From assembly GCF_048544455.1 (NCBI RefSeq), contig NC_133535.1, positions 85,250,120 through 85,314,119 on the forward strand: a stretch of DNA of 64,000 bases, read 5' to 3'. A program made the position numbers and the translations under genes. Origin of the DNA: Silene latifolia (taxonomy: Eukaryota > Streptophyta > Magnoliopsida > Caryophyllales > Caryophyllaceae). Positions 36,683-48,321 of the stretch are shown in pieces. The notes under the pieces were generated by a model, which did not search any database, had not been told where the DNA came from, and saw only the letters and a program-made list of their open reading frames with translations. Within the stretch, counting starts at the first letter, position 1; every line of letters starts with the position of its first letter.

Positions 36683-37506
36683 ATGTTCTAGTTCACAAAA
36701 ATCCTCTAAATTTCAGATTAGTTTTAGTCATTAGGTTAGGTTTAGATTAGTTTAGTTTTTATTTATGTTGTTTACATTTCCCTTTAAACATTTCAAGTTA
36801 TAATTCAATTACAAGTTATTTACATTTCATTCCTTGTTCTCATTTGCAAGTTCTTCCATTATCAAGGTAATTTCATTTCTTGCATTATTTTTATTATTTT
36901 ATTTCTCTTTAGATAATTCACATTATGTTCGAGTAATTTCCTTAGTCTAGGGACTAGGGAAGCCATTCAATAACTAATATACGTAAAATGACAAATTAGG
37001 TTGATATAATATTGTCTAATTGTTTCTATCACATGTTTGTATCGTCACGTTTAATCTTTGTTTAAAGGTCTTATTCATTGATTAAGTTTGTTAATTCGTT
37101 CTATAAGTCGAGAGGCACGGAATCGGATTAGACTAAGCATGTGTAATAGGACGACTTAGTCATAAACGAGAGTTTCTCTAGGACCCGGTCTATGGTTAAC
37201 ACTAATATCGTGAAGTGAGTGTCTTTAAGCCTAAACAATTGACAATGTTATTATTTCCGAGTTTAACACAAATATATATTTACAATTGCATGTGTGATCC
37301 GACTCCCCTAGACTCCTTTTATCATATATTTTACAACGTTTTATTAGCATAACCAACCAACCAACAACCGATAAACCGACCTCGATAGAATTCAATCCAT
37401 AGCAACTTGTTTAGCAACCTCCCGTCTCCTTGTGGTTCGACCCCTATTACTAAATTTATTTGTATTTAGGGAATTTATCTTTGCATAGGTGTCCGATAGC
37501 CTATCA
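36683..37506. repeat. LTR fragment (right end), same family as the solo LTR at 43118
   Basis: From about 36693 it follows 43735-44538 block by block (CATGTTTG, GTCGAGAGGCACGGAAT, GAGAGTTTCTCTAGGACCCG, CTCCCGTCTCCTT). It ends GATAGCCTATCA at 37506. Its left part must lie beyond the window, so Tekay inserted into this LTR. No gene. Confidence 0.85.
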
Positions 37507-37520
37507 ACTACTCCCTCCGT

Positions 37521-39267
37521 TGGCCGGACTAAATCTTTTCGGTAACTTGTCGTTAGGAGCACCTAGACCAAAACACAATTTATAACTTCACAAACAACTC
37601 TACAATTAGTAAAGAGGCAAGTAAAGGTCGGGTCCCAAAGGACGGGAATTGAGATGAGATTTCTATTGAAACTAGTGGTGTCTTAGGGGTATCACAATTT
37701 GGGTTGATGTAGAAGGTCACTAAACTAAATAACAATGAAAGTAAATAAGCAAGATGAATTGAAAGGGTTGTAAACAATTGATAAAAAGCACTAGGGTATC
37801 ATGGGGTCATAGGGGAATCATGGGAATTGATCATACAAACATGTTCTCAAATTATAAGCAAGCAATTATTGTTGTGATGGATTGAGTTGGGTTATATCTT
37901 ACAATCCTAGGAAAGTTTGGGTCCCGGAGCCGAATCGATTAGATTGTACAACACCTACAAGTCGACTTAGTCTTCCCTACTCAACAACATGCATGGTCTA
38001 ATGAGACTCGAGTTGGTTTATGTCTTACAAGTCTCATTGAAAAGATAGGTGATGGGTAAAAAATGCAAGGATTCATAGGCTCGCATTTCATCAAATATAA
38101 CATGTGCATGAGTTGAGATCAAAACAAGCAAGCAAATAAACCATGAAAGCATATTAATTTAAGCATGAATCATTCCCCATGTTGGTTTCCCCTAATTACC
38201 CATTAACCCTAGCTAGGTCACTACTCACTCATTATCATGTTGATCATGCTAGCAAGGTTGTCAATCATACCAACAAAATGAAACATGATGAATAAATGAA
38301 AGTAATTAACATTAATTAAAAAGGGATTAAGAGAATTATACCTACTAATGATTCCAATAATAAAGCAAAGAATAAAAGATGTACTTGATGCTTGATTGAG
38401 AGGTTGTCAATCTCCCAATAATAACCCAAATAATCTTCAATTACCCAAAATAAAGGATGAACGAAAGAGAGATTAAGGAAATAAAACTTGTATTAAAACT
38501 TGATTAATTGTTGATTACAAAACTAAAGAGAGATTTGATTGATATTAACTACTCTAATAATTGATAAGAAGAACATGCTCTTCTAATTAGACTAATGGGG
38601 TATTTATAGTGGAAATTAGGTGGATGCATTAGGGTTAACTAAGGGCTAAACTAGTAATTACACTTTTGAGATTTGAGCAGGGAGACGCCGGTATTTTTCG
38701 AAGGAAGGGCTTCTTTCTTTGAAGCTTGAAGAAACGGATTTGTGCTGGACTGGAATCCGTGCGTCTTAGGCACGGGACGGGTGGATTCGTGAGCTTCTGC
38801 CCGGGCGTCTTTGGGAGAAGACGCACGTCTTCTGGAGCTGCTGCCCGGGCGTCTTTGAAGGAAGACGCACGGATTGTCGTGCTGGGGACGGCCGGATTCA
38901 GGACAATCCGCACGAATTGCTCCTCAGTCTTGTTTCTTCTTCTTTTTCTTCCCTTTTCTTCGTAAAATCCTTGGGGATTTCCTTGGGGATGCAAGGATCT
39001 TTCCTTAACATTGCTCATCTACTAAGATATGTACCAATGCCTTCTAATCTTGTCTCTCCTTGATGCTTGGTCATTGAATTCAATCAATTTAGTCTCATTT
39101 TGCCATGAAAATGCAAGGTTTGCACTCCTTTCCTACCAAGGACACAAAACCTCAAAGAATATGCAAAACAAAGAACTAAAGACAATAAATGACCCAAATA
39201 TGCACTAAAAAGCATGGGAACAAAGCTAATTCGGGGACTAAATATGCTCTAATTATGGTCACATCAG
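37521..39267 (-). repeat. 3' LTR of Athila 2
   Basis: It runs TGGCCGGACTAAATC to GGTCACATCA on the plus strand. GACGGGCGTCTT-like palindromes and relatives lie at about 38755-38915. Confidence 0.92.
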
Positions 39268-41336
39268 ATATCCCCAAACCGAACCTTTGCTCGTCCCGAG
39301 TAAAGAGGTGACAAAGACTAGGACCATTATTTAAACTAACCTAATAACATAGCCGATATGAGACAATTAGCGGGTCTCACTCCGCCCCTTCAACTCACAA
39401 CAAGACAACCATGAAGTAGGATGCCTTCTTGCAAGGCAAGATGGGTCTTGCCAAAATGGCGACACATCCAAACATTAAGCACACAAAATCAAATAATGGA
39501 TGCATCTACAAAAGGAATAGCCACTTCCTCATCAAGTGGCGGAGGCAACTAAAAGAGAACAAATTTAAGAGTATATAATCCTCCACAAATACTAGTTCAA
39601 CACATTACTAAGGCTAAGAGGATGGCACTAAATCACCTCCAAATGGTGTTAAACTAGATTACTTTCGTCCTCAATTTCCAAATGCTTTCATCAAGAGCGA
39701 TCGGATGGTATGGAATGATGATCCCTATGATGCTAGTAGCATATGACATGACAAGTCTCGAATTCTCCACAAAAGTAAAGGTCATGGATCGTCCCAAGCT
39801 CGGCAAAGTGGCTTGACAAAAAGGTTTTTTGGCAATGAAATGCTCAAATCGTTATAAACAAGGGGTGGATATGACTAGTATTCAAAATTTGACCTCATTC
39901 AACTTTCACATTTCAAAAATTAGAGATGGGGTTTGTCCCTTCCGGGCTAATGTCCTTTGCTTTCGCCAATCGCTTATTAGGCAACCGGTTAACCTCTAGA
40001 CAATAGCTTTTCGGGTTGATAGTCACTCTGTCTCTGGGCGGTTGAATTCACAACCGTGTGGGGGCCCAATTCAATGGATCCCTCTCCAAAGCACATCGAA
40101 GTGGTACGCCTCCATCAAAACAACTAAAGTTCTCAACATTTCAACATTTCATAACATTTGAGGTTTCGTTGGCAATAAATTACTTCCACATAACAAAATT
40201 TTCGAAATGAGCACTTCAAACTTATTGACAGAAAGTATTTTTGGGTTGCCTTACCACAAGGTCAATCAAGGTCACCTAGACAAGTTAACCAAGTCCACAT
40301 CGCATCACGGGGTTGGAATAGGTGACTCACATGCAAACCCTTGACTAGGCTTTGGGTCATGGGTCAAAAGACACTAGTATGACACAATCTAGGGTGTTTT
40401 ACAACCATTATAGTAGGCAAAGTCTTAAGTTGAAAAAGTATTTGTAATGGCTTAGTTGCTCTTGTCAAAGTTCTCAATTAGGCATTTTTCAAAATATTTT
40501 ATCTAGATGCAACTATATGACATGATGCAACTAATATATATACATCCTAATGCAAGTGATTCTATCAACTAATATGACATATAAACTAAATGCAAGTCCT
40601 AAGTTCACATTGTTATACCGCATCAATCAAAATAAAGCCACATAGTCATTAACATAAAGAGGAAAAAGGAGATTGGAAAGATCATACCATGCGGTCTTCA
40701 TGATCCTCATGTCTCGGATGTGGCGTAGTCAATGAATGTGAATAAGGATAGAATAAACACAATATATACAACAATATATACATGACTACACTAAAAAGGA
40801 AATAAACTTGTTTTTGGGTTTTTCAATTTTCAAATTTTTATGGTTTTTCGAAATTTTTCAATTTTTTTGGATTTTTGAATAAAAGTTAAGTTAGAATTCT
40901 CCATCCCCACACTAATATGGGCATTGTCCTCAATGGCCAAAATGACGGGAAATTATGCAAACATGATGCATGATTTCTACACTAAATGCAAGCTACACTA
41001 ATCTACATTATATGATGCATGGTTTTTGTTTATGACGGAGAGGATAATTTAGATTACCTCCCGTTGTGTATGCATTAACTTCCCCAAACCAATCTAGACA
41101 TTATTGCTAATGTCCTAAGGTTGGGTGTAGTTCATGCACACACTATGCAATGCATGAAACTAATTTTGTCATTTTGGATTTTGAAAAGGTGGGAACAATA
41201 AAATGAGAACACCTCAATGGGGCTGAGGTGTTAGTCCTCTATGGTGCTAGGACTACTCCAATAATGATCAAGATTAATAAATAAAACAAAGAGAGAAATA
41301 GACAAACCTCAAGAGGGTAGGAGCCTCTAAAGCTTG
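39268..41336 (-). other. Athila 2 3' interior, non-coding
   Basis: Read on the minus strand, the PPT context AAAGGTTCGGTTTGGGGATA precedes the LTR start TGATGTGACC (after TC). The remaining 2 kb has no gene. A T-rich low-complexity stretch lies at 40805-40890. Confidence 0.75.
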
Positions 41337-42917
41337 CTAATCTTCCATCATATCAACACTATCATCATCTTCCTCACTAGAAGTGGATTCATCACCACTT
41401 TCTTCTTCACTTTCTTGTTCACCTTGCTCATCATCCTCTTCTCCTTCACTAGCTTCTTCATCAATGTTATCATCAACCTCTTCATTACCGACAACCTCAT
41501 TATCACCCGGAACAACCCTAGATGCACTCGGAAAGAAGACTTCCCTATCCGCCCAACTAGGCAAAGGACATGAAGGGTCAAGTAGTCTTTGCCTAGCTAA
41601 ATGAAGGAGGGGTGGATATTGGGCTAAGTAAGTATTTTTCCGATCCTCGAAGGCTTGCTTGTGCATCTCTTGCATGAGAAGAGTCAAATAATCATTTCTT
41701 GCTTCAACGCCTTCGGGCTTGAACTCTTGGTACTCGAAAGGGTAGGGTGGTGTGACAATGGAAGAGGAGGACATTTCAATTTCACCCTTTTGTTGTCGGA
41801 TAATGTACTCGGCCTCTTTTGAAAGGGGAAGTAGATAGTTGGTCCGATGGACACTCAATCGACAAATCTTTGAAGGCAAAGTGAAAGATCTAGCCTCACT
41901 AGTGAGCCATCCATACTTGGTGTCAAGAGGGTTATGGGTAACCCACTTATACTTGTATATCATAGTATTAATATCAATGAGATGACCTCCCTCTTTCGCC
42001 TCATACTTGCTATCCTTGTTGAAGTTCGGATCAAAGTATTTAGCTAGAATAGTGACTAGGCCTCCATTCACAATAACGATGGTGCCTTTCTTCCCACAAT
42101 CAATATTTAGCCATCTATCCACCAAAAGCCTTAGAGAGTTGAAAGGCTTGGTGAATTCCCTTCCAATGTTCAAAGCCGACTCAAGAAGAACAAAATCGAG
42201 TTTGGTGAAATGGTTGGTGTCTTTTCTTGCAATGATGGTGTTTCCTATGACCTTGTGCCACACTCTAATGCCCGGATGGTGGACTAATAGAGCACGACTA
42301 GCATGAAAGTCCTCAAATTTCCTTCCGGAAATCGCCTCCCAAAGAGGGTCGGGGTCATACTTGCCAACATTCTTAAAATAACTCGGTGAATCACTAAGAC
42401 CCAAAGCTTTACCCATTTCCTCAAAGGAGATGCGCCTACTAATATTAGCTAGACGAAACTCGATGGTCTCCATAGTCTCAACCTTGTTAACTTTCAAAGA
42501 ACTCAAAAATTCTAAGGTAAGGGAGGGGTATGTCAATTCTTTTGATTCAAACAATTTCTCCAACCCCATGGCTTTAAAGAAGGCTCTAGTTTTCTCAAGG
42601 ACACCCAACTTATCTAAGGTATCTTCACAAATAAACTTGGTGGATAGAAATGATTTTCTAGCAAACTTGGCAAAAGTGTCCCTATGGGATTTGGAAATGA
42701 AAATTACCTCCGGATAATTCGAAAGTTGAGCAATTTCCGGAGTAGTAGATGTTGTTGCTTCCATGGGAGGTTGTTGTTGTTGCATTTCCAAGTTTGGGCT
42801 AGCTACCACCATAGCTAATGCTTTCTTTGCTTGAAGACTCTTTTGTCTTGATGAGAGTGCCTTTGCCTTTGGTGCCTTTGCCTTTGTTGCTTTTGTTGCT
42901 CCCTTAGTCCTTGCCAT
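41337..42917 (-). CDS. Athila 2 ORF1 (ATHILA ORF-1 family), intact
   Basis: This open frame (538 codons from 42953) is uninterrupted, unlike every other retroelement ORF in the window. The likely start is the ATG at 42917, giving about 526 residues. It begins MARTKGATKATKAKAPK, Lys/Ala-rich and resembling a histone H3 tail. Conserved blocks follow: NYPEVIFISKSHRDTF, FICEDTLDKLGV, TYPSLTLEFLSSL, RLLVDRWLNIDCGKKG and GGLVTILAKYF. The last 50 residues are strongly acidic (Glu/Asp/Ser). Position between PR and the 3' LTR, and the motif order, match the Athila env-position ORF. No signal peptide or clear membrane segment is seen, so an envelope role is doubtful. A nuclear role is an inference from its charged ends. 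Confidence 0.85.
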   Translation of the reverse strand: MARTKGATKATKAKAPKAKALSSRQKSLQAKKALAMVVASPNLEMQQQQPPMEATTSTTPEIAQLSNYPEVIFISKSHRDTFAKFARKSFLSTKFICEDTLDKLGVLEKTRAFFKAMGLEKLFESKELTYPSLTLEFLSSLKVNKVETMETIEFRLANISRRISFEEMGKALGLSDSPSYFKNVGKYDPDPLWEAISGRKFEDFHASRALLVHHPGIRVWHKVIGNTIIARKDTNHFTKLDFVLLESALNIGREFTKPFNSLRLLVDRWLNIDCGKKGTIVIVNGGLVTILAKYFDPNFNKDSKYEAKEGGHLIDINTMIYKYKWVTHNPLDTKYGWLTSEARSFTLPSKICRLSVHRTNYLLPLSKEAEYIIRQQKGEIEMSSSSIVTPPYPFEYQEFKPEGVEARNDYLTLLMQEMHKQAFEDRKNTYLAQYPPLLHLARQRLLDPSCPLPSWADREVFFPSASRVVPGDNEVVGNEEVDDNIDEEASEGEEDDEQGEQESEEESGDESTSSEEDDDSVDMMED

Positions 42918-43117
42918 TGATGAATGAATCAAGAAAAGAGTGAAAATCTTCAATTTCTATTGTACCCAAATCGATTTAAAGATGAAAGGCTTTGCCTTTA
43001 TGAATTCAAAAATCGACTCAAAGGTTGAAGATTTTGTTCTTGGTTTTGATTGTTATTGAAAGAGGAGTGATTGATTTGTTGTTAAAAGGATGTTTTGATT
43101 TGATTTTGGTGAATGTT

Positions 43118-44538
43118 TGATAGGTCCATTTTATATACATTTTAACCCCCTATTTTACCTCTATTTTACATGTCATTTGCACTAATGTTAGTGTTTGTGA
43201 GCTAATTCCGTGTTCTAGTTGTGCTTGCTTATTTTCTATTGTGTTTTGTAAGAAATTAAGCTTTTAGTAGCTTTTTCCCGTCAAAGTAGCAAGTACAAGA
43301 GTTCACGAGGCTAATGAGAGCAAGTCTTGATCATGCAAAGGAGTTTCGGGAAGCATAGGGGCATTTTGGGAAGAAATTGGAAAACCCGAGCAAGAGGAAA
43401 CCAATCTTAGTTGGTGGATATGTAAAGAAATGAAATCCAAATGAAAGCCCATGATAAGAGTTTGCATTGGATGCCAAAGGATGCTTAAGATACCTTAGAC
43501 GGACGCATTAAGACATAAGCATCGGATTCCGCATCAACATTAAGTGCAAAGTTAAGACGGAATTAAGAGAAATTTGAGAAATACCACGACCCCGATCGGG
43601 GTTGGGTGGCCCCGATCGGGGTTAGCCCCCTGTAGCTTATTTCCGTTACTCCCTTCACTCCTATAAATAGAAGCTTTGGTCGACACTTCTTGGACATCTC
43701 TTACACACTTTTACATATAATTCTCTCTAAACTTAGTAGTTAGTTTAGATTAGCTCTTAGTTTAGTTTAGTTTAGATTTACTTTATGTTATTTACATTTC
43801 AAGTTATAAAACAATTTACATTACAAGTTATTTGTATTACAAGCATTGTTCTTCCATTTATAGTTCATTTCCATATTGCAAGGTAATTTCTATTTACATT
43901 TTCATTATGTTTATCATTTTAATTATCATTAGTGTAGTTTACATTTTCATCATGTTTGAGTAGTTACATTTGTCTAGGGAATAAAGGAAGCCATGCATGA
44001 TTAAGTAATATGTAAATGTCAAAATAAGGATAAAATAATATTGTATAATTGTTTCTATCACATGTTTGCACCATAACGTTTAATCTATGTTTAAAGGCCT
44101 TATTCATTGATTAAGTTTGTTCATTCATTCTAAAAGTCGAGAGGCACGGAATTGAATTAGACAAAGCATGTGTAGTAGGATGACCTAGTCATGGACGAGA
44201 GTTTCTCTAGGACCCGGTCTATGGTTGACACTAATATCGTAAGGTGGGGTGTCTTTAAGCCTAAACAATTGACAATATTATTATTACCAAGTTTAACATA
44301 ATCATATATTTACGTAATTGGCATGTGTGACCCGACCTCCCTAGACATTTTATTTATTATTGTTTTATTACATCAAACCAATCAACCAAAGCAAACGTTA
44401 ATCTACCAAGGTAAAATTCAATCCATAACAACGAAATTATAAACTCCCGTCTCCTTTGGGTTCGACCCCTAAGTACTACATTCATTTGTTGTCTAGGGTA
44501 TAAATATTATCTTTGTATAGGTGTGCGATAGCCTATCA
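43118..44538. repeat. Solo LTR with target-site duplication ATGTT
   Basis: The 1421-bp block begins TGATAGG and ends CCTATCA (perfect 7-bp inverted ends). It is flanked by ATGTT on both sides (43113-43117 and 44539-44543). It has no coding frame, PBS or second LTR, so it is a solo LTR inside Athila 2. It contains two CCCCGATCGGGG palindromes (43590-43601 and 43610-43621). Its right half is shared with 36683-37506. Confidence 0.9.
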
Positions 44539-44543
44539 ATGTT

Positions 44544-45391
44544 GTTGAGGAATCTTGTTTTTGTGATGGAGAGATTGAGGGTTTTGGAGTTATGGGGTTT
44601 ATAAGTAGTGTTATGAATGAAGGAATGAAGAAATGAATGTGGGAGGGGGTTTATAAAACCCGAAAAATTTGAAATGCAGGGGCAAGACGGGCGGTTTTTG
44701 CTCGGAACGCCCGGATTTGGCCTGTTCTGGGTTGGGAAAAACTCGCCTAAAGACGGGCGTCTTTCAGTGAAGACGCTCGGATTTGCAAACACGGGACGGG
44801 CGTCTTTCAGAGAAGACGGGCGGATTCCTTTACAGGGATTTTTCTTGTTTTTCTCAGCCAAGAAGACGGGCGTCTTTCTTTCAGGACAGGCGGATTTTTG
44901 AAGACGGGCGGATTCCACTGCAGGACGCCCGGATTCGTTGACAGTCAGAAATTTCAAAAATTCAGCTCATAATGGACGGGCGTCTTCTACCCAATATGCC
45001 CGGATTGCCTGAAGACGGGCGGATTCTCCCGAATCCGCTCGGATTAGACCCCTTTTTACCCGGATTCAGTTCCATCCATGTACTTTGCATATCCCTTGTC
45101 ATTTTTCCATTCTTCTTCATATCTCGTGTTCTTCATTGTGGGGGCACTACTAAGGCATGGATAGCCTAGGCAATTGTCATCCCCACACTAAGCTAAAGCA
45201 CTACACATTAATTGAAATTATTAGTCCCTCCCTTACTTCTCTCAAACATGATAATTATCTTGATCAAAGTATAAAAATCCAAAAATGACAAAAATGCAAT
45301 ATAAGAATTGAAATGCAAGTTAGGGAGCTAGAAATATTTACAAATGGTGGTTTAGGGAGGACTCCACCAAACTCTCATTCTTGATGAGATG
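44544..45391 (-). other. Athila 2 spacer with GACGGGCGTCTT cluster
   Basis: This is non-coding in every frame that could be supported. Between about 44680 and 45060 it holds many copies of GACGGGCG(TCTT) and CGGATT motifs, of the same family as in the Athila 2 LTRs. Confidence 0.65.
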
Positions 45392-48181
45392 TCAAGGGGG
45401 CATGTTCAAGGTGTTGTTGATGTTGCTCAACACCTTGAAAAAGTAATCAAATGCTTGTTCATTGTCATGATAGAGGTCTTCAATAGACCTTGGCCGGTCT
45501 TGATCGATGGCATTACCAATGTAGGGATTAAAAATCCCTTCAAATACGTCGTCCCAAAGACCACAAACTTCATTAAGTTGATCATTGAAAATCTCTTGAT
45601 TTGATGGAGACAACTCTCCCATTTCCTTTTCTTGGCCAATAAGGCCGTCTTCTTCATTGCTTGACTTTGGTGAGCTTTGCAAGCTCTCTTTGTCACAATT
45701 CACTTGCTCTTTGAATGGAGCATCTTCAATTTTCTTCTTCCATTGGAGTTCCGACTTCTTCCTTTCATCCTTCCGACTATAATGATCGATCATAAAACAC
45801 GGTTCATGTAAATGGGGAGCTCTCATAGTCTTGTCAAGATTAAAAGTTATACTCTCATCTCCCACTTCTAGAGTGAGCTCACCATGTTTTACATCAATCA
45901 CCGCACCCGCGGTCTGTAAGAAAGGTCTTCCTAGAATGATTGGAATGTTGGAATCTTCCTCCATATCAACAATGACAAAGTCCACCGGGATGAAAAACTT
46001 CCCAATTCGTACGGGAACATCTTCCCATATCCCTAATGGTGTCTTCGTCGATCTATCGGCCATTTGGAGTGTGATATTGGTGCATTTAAGCTCTCCCATC
46101 CCCAACCTTTTACTCACTGAGTACGGCATAACACTCACACTAGCCCCTAGATCACATAAGTCTTTGTTGATCGTGGTGTCGCCAATGGTACACGGTATTG
46201 AGAAGCTTCCCGAATCCTTGAGTTTTGGAGGTGAACTCCCTTGAAGTATTGCACTACTCACCTTAGTGAAGGCGATAGTCTCAAGCTTCCGGATCGACTT
46301 CTTCTTTGTGAGGATGTCCTTCTTGTATTTCGCATAGGCTGGCACGTGATTGATTAATTCCGTGAAAGGAATTGATACTTCCAAATTCTTCACAATTTCC
46401 ATAAACTTTCCAAGTTGGTCATCAAATTTGGGTTTGGCTTGGCGACTTGGAAAAGGAAGTCTAATCACAATGGGCTCCTTCTCCTTGACCTTGTCTTCAT
46501 TTTTCCTAGAAATTTCTTCTTTTGATGGTTCTCCATCCTTGGAGTTTTGCACAATTTCTTCCTTATCACTCGCTTCCACAACTTCATCCTCAACTTGCTT
46601 CTTCGGTGCTTCATACCTTGTACCACTTCTCAAGTGAATGACACTAACCGTTTCATGTCTTGGGGGATTACTTTGAGGTGGTTATTGCCCCTTTTGTCTT
46701 TGTGAGCTTGAAGATGCTAGTTGAGTCAATTGGGTTTCCAACATTTTCGTGTGAGCTAGAATGTTGTTGATGGTGGTTTCCTTTGCTTGACTATCTTTTT
46801 GCATTTGAGTGAAAAATTCTTGTTGATTCTTTTGCATTTGGAGGACCGCTTTTTGAACATCAAAACCTTGGTCATTTTGTTGATTGTATGGATTTTGATT
46901 TTGGAAACCTTGGTTTTGGTTGTAAAAGGGTCTTTGATTTTGGTTTCTCATGGGAGGTGGGGTGTATGTTGTTTGAGTGTTTTGAACATTTTGGCTTTTG
47001 TATGAGAGATTTGGATGGAATTTGGTGTTTTCATTGTAATAGTTGGAATAAGAGGTACCACTCTTGTATGCTTGGAAAGCATTCACTTGTTCATTTGTTC
47101 CCCTACATTCACTTTGATCATGTCCCAAAGTTCCACAATTCTCACATATCCCACTTGGGATTGATGAGGATGCCGTCATGGCATTAACATGATGCTTTGG
47201 TGATTTTGAGGCTTCTTCAAGTCTAGCCATAGCTTTTTCAAACTTCAAATTGATTGTGTCAATGTGAGCACTAAGTTGAGCACCCAATTGAGTAACGGAG
47301 TCCACTTCATGCTTTCCTCCTCTAGTACCCTTGCGAGGTCTACTATATTGTGAGTTATGGACCGCCATTTCCTCAATTTTGTTCCAAGTTTGATTGTCAT
47401 CAACTTCGGTGAACATTCCATTTGATCCCATGTTGAGAATGTTCCTTGAATCTTCATATAGACCGTTCCAAAATTGTTGTACCAAGAACCACTCGCTAAG
47501 TCCATGGTGAGGACATGAGCGACAAATTCCCTTGAACCGCTCCCAAGCTTCATACAAAGATTCTTCATCCCTTTGCTTAAAACCCGTAATTTGAGCTCTT
47601 AGCATGTTAGTCTTTTCCGGTGGGTAGAATTTTTTGTTGAAAGCTAGAGCCAACTTCTTCCTAGAATCAATTCCGAGAGTGGCCTTATCAAGGCCCTTCA
47701 ACCATTGTTTCGCGGTGACAATTAGAGAAAAAGGAAATAAGACCCATCGAATTTGGTCTTGAGTTACACCGGTTTGAAAAATCGCATCACAATAGTCACA
47801 AAAGGTTTCCATATGAGAATGAGGGTCTTCACTAGGCATCCCCCCAAATTGGCTCCTTTCGACTAATTGGATAAAGGCGGATTTGGCAATAAAATTTCCG
47901 GTCAAATGTTGTGGTGTGGGAGTACCATTGGGTAGGTTCTACTCGGTGGGTACGGAATGTGATGAAAACTTAAGCATTGTGGGTTGATTTTGTGTGGTAT
48001 TTTGTGTTGGGTTCTCCTCACCTTCTCTTGCAAAAGGGTTGATGAACTCAATAGTTGGTTGAATATCTACAACCTCACTAATACCTCTCAAATTCCTCCT
48101 AGCAAATCTTCTATTGGTTGTTAAAGTTCTTTCAATTTCACGATCAAAAGGTAACAAATCACCTTGTGACCTTCTAGACAT
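45392..48181 (-). pseudogene. Athila 2 Gag-protease, one frame with two stops
   Basis: The frame begins MSRRSQGDLLPFDRE at 48181 and is interrupted by TAG at 47939 and TAA at 46682; there is no frameshift. The capsid region shows KSAFIQLVERSQFGG, DPHSHMETFCDYC and FKQRDEESLYEAWERFK. The knuckle CENCGTLGHDQSEC is intact (CX2CX4HX4C). The linker LEVSIPFTELINHVPAYAKY leads into a protease with CDLGASVSVMPYS and IILGRPFL. After the protease about 130 residues follow, ending at 45392. RT should follow but does not. Point stops could be read through only rarely, so it is called a pseudogene, although its domains are otherwise well kept. Confidence 0.88.
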
Positions 48182-48299
48182 GCAAAATATCAAACAACTC
48201 GAAAATAATTAGAACAAACCTTGAGGAGTTTTACTTCCTCAAGGCAAAGAAAGACACAACTAATAACTATATAAGAAAATCTAAATCAAGTTAACACCG

Positions 48300-48317
48300 T
48301 CCCCGGCAACGGCGCCA
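48300..48317 (-). other. PBS of Athila 2
   Basis: The minus strand reads TGGCGCCGTTGCCGGGGA, four bases after the 5' LTR. It is identical to the Athila 1 PBS. Confidence 0.88.
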
Positions 48318-48321
48318 TTTT

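Noticed and set aside
36683-36687. ATGTT after the Tekay 3' LTR as a shared TSD with the solo LTR
   Set aside because: The Tekay left flank is outside the window, and the match to the solo LTR TSD is a 5-bp coincidence.
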